This document shows, piece by piece, positions 7,327-7,484 of a stretch of DNA of 7,484 bases (position 1 is its first letter; every line of letters begins with the position of its first letter). Where the stretch lies: NCBI GenBank assembly GCA_016206405.1, contig JACQRQ010000158.1:1-7484 (forward strand), given 5' to 3'. The translations under genes and the position numbers were made by a program. The stretch comes from Elusimicrobiota bacterium. GTDB taxonomy: Bacteria; Elusimicrobiota; Elusimicrobia; O2-12-FULL-59-9. The notes beneath the pieces were generated by a model that ran no database searches, had not been told where the DNA came from, and saw only the letters and a list, made by a program, of their open reading frames with translations.

Positions 7327-7405
7327 TCCCCTCTCGCGGGTCCCCTTCTCAAATCTGCGGGGACCCCTTGCCAGAGGCAAGGGACGAGGGGAGCGCCAGT
7401 GGCGC
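7327..7405. repeat. Nested inverted repeats, possible three-way-junction structure
   Basis: Four stems can be read directly. An outer stem TCCCCTC (7327-7333) pairs with GAGGGGA (7386-7392). Inside it GGGTCCCC (7338-7345) pairs with GGGGACCC (7359-7366), and CCCTTGCC (7365-7372) pairs with GGCAAGGG (7376-7383) around the loop AGA; these two inner stems share two bases at 7365-7366. Directly after the outer stem, GCGCC-AGT-GGCGC (7393-7405) forms a short hairpin. No coding gene is supported here. It could be a structured RNA, a dispersed palindromic repeat or part of an upstream leader; the strand is undecided. Confidence 0.6.
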
Positions 7406-7428
7406 GTGTCGCCCGCAGTCCCGGATCA

Positions 7429-7476
7429 GCGCCTCCGGCGCCTCTGGGGCCGGGGCCTCAGGTCCCGGCCCCAGAG
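7429..7476. repeat. Two adjacent GC-rich hairpins, one with a perfect 13-bp stem
   Basis: GCGCC-TCC-GGCGC (7429-7441) has the same arms as the hairpin at 7393-7405 with a different 3-base loop. Immediately next to it, CTCTGGGGCCGGG (7442-7454) pairs perfectly with CCCGGCCCCAGAG (7464-7476) around a 9-base centre that can itself partly pair. No T-run follows on either strand, so it is not an ordinary intrinsic terminator. The repeat region may continue past the window end. Confidence 0.7.
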
Positions 7477-7484
7477 AGGGGCCC

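Noticed and set aside
7183..7380. 65-codon minus-strand frame upstream of the M16 gene
   Set aside because: It runs through the inverted repeats, the candidate promoter and the M16 ribosome site and overlaps the M16 start. It has no ribosome site of its own and no recognisable domain.
7442..7476. 13-bp hairpin as an intrinsic terminator
   Set aside because: No T-run follows the stem on either strand.

Overview
This is a gene-dense, GC-rich bacterial chromosome segment from a diderm (Gram-negative type) organism. The support for that is two exported proteins with classical signal peptides, a TgpA-type inner-membrane protein with a predicted periplasmic transglutaminase domain, sigma70-like promoter boxes and AGGAG-type ribosome binding sites. 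No phage, plasmid, IS or tRNA marker is present. The phylum cannot be fixed from sequence alone. The M16 peptidase resembles a form I associate with Bacteroidetes- and Acidobacteria-like proteins, and an uncultured candidate lineage is possible, but I give this little weight.

Layout: (i) 1-175, minus strand, holds the 5' end of a secreted protein of unknown function that runs off the left edge. (ii) 176-368 is a divergent intergenic region. It has one plausible promoter facing left, one facing right, and between them a degenerate 8-bp tandem repeat (250-336, consensus CACTYTAC, about 11 units). (iii) 369-1301, plus strand, encodes a MoxR-family AAA+ ATPase. (iv) 1323-4253, plus strand, encodes a 976-aa membrane protein that joins in one chain what are usually two neighbouring genes: a DUF58 protein and a TgpA-like transglutaminase (DUF3488, transglutaminase core, C-terminal DUF4129). 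(v) 4247-7186, minus strand, encodes a full-length exported M16 (pitrilysin/insulinase) zinc metallopeptidase, convergent with the fusion gene and overlapping it by 7 bp. (vi) 7187-7484 contains the M16 ribosome binding site and a possible promoter, then a dense cluster of GC-rich inverted repeats up to the right edge.

How the genes work together: the MoxR ATPase and the DUF58::TgpA fusion form a likely two-gene operon. In the usual three-gene version a cytoplasmic MoxR ATPase is thought to act on or through a DUF58 partner, next to a membrane-bound periplasmic transglutaminase-like enzyme. Here the cytoplasmic DUF58 module is wired directly to the periplasmic catalytic module through the membrane. 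The M16 peptidase is on the opposite strand with its own signals, and nothing in the sequence ties it to the MoxR system. The most interesting points are the DUF58::TgpA fusion, the 8-bp array between divergent promoters, the apparently leaderless MoxR start and the inverted-repeat cluster at the right edge.
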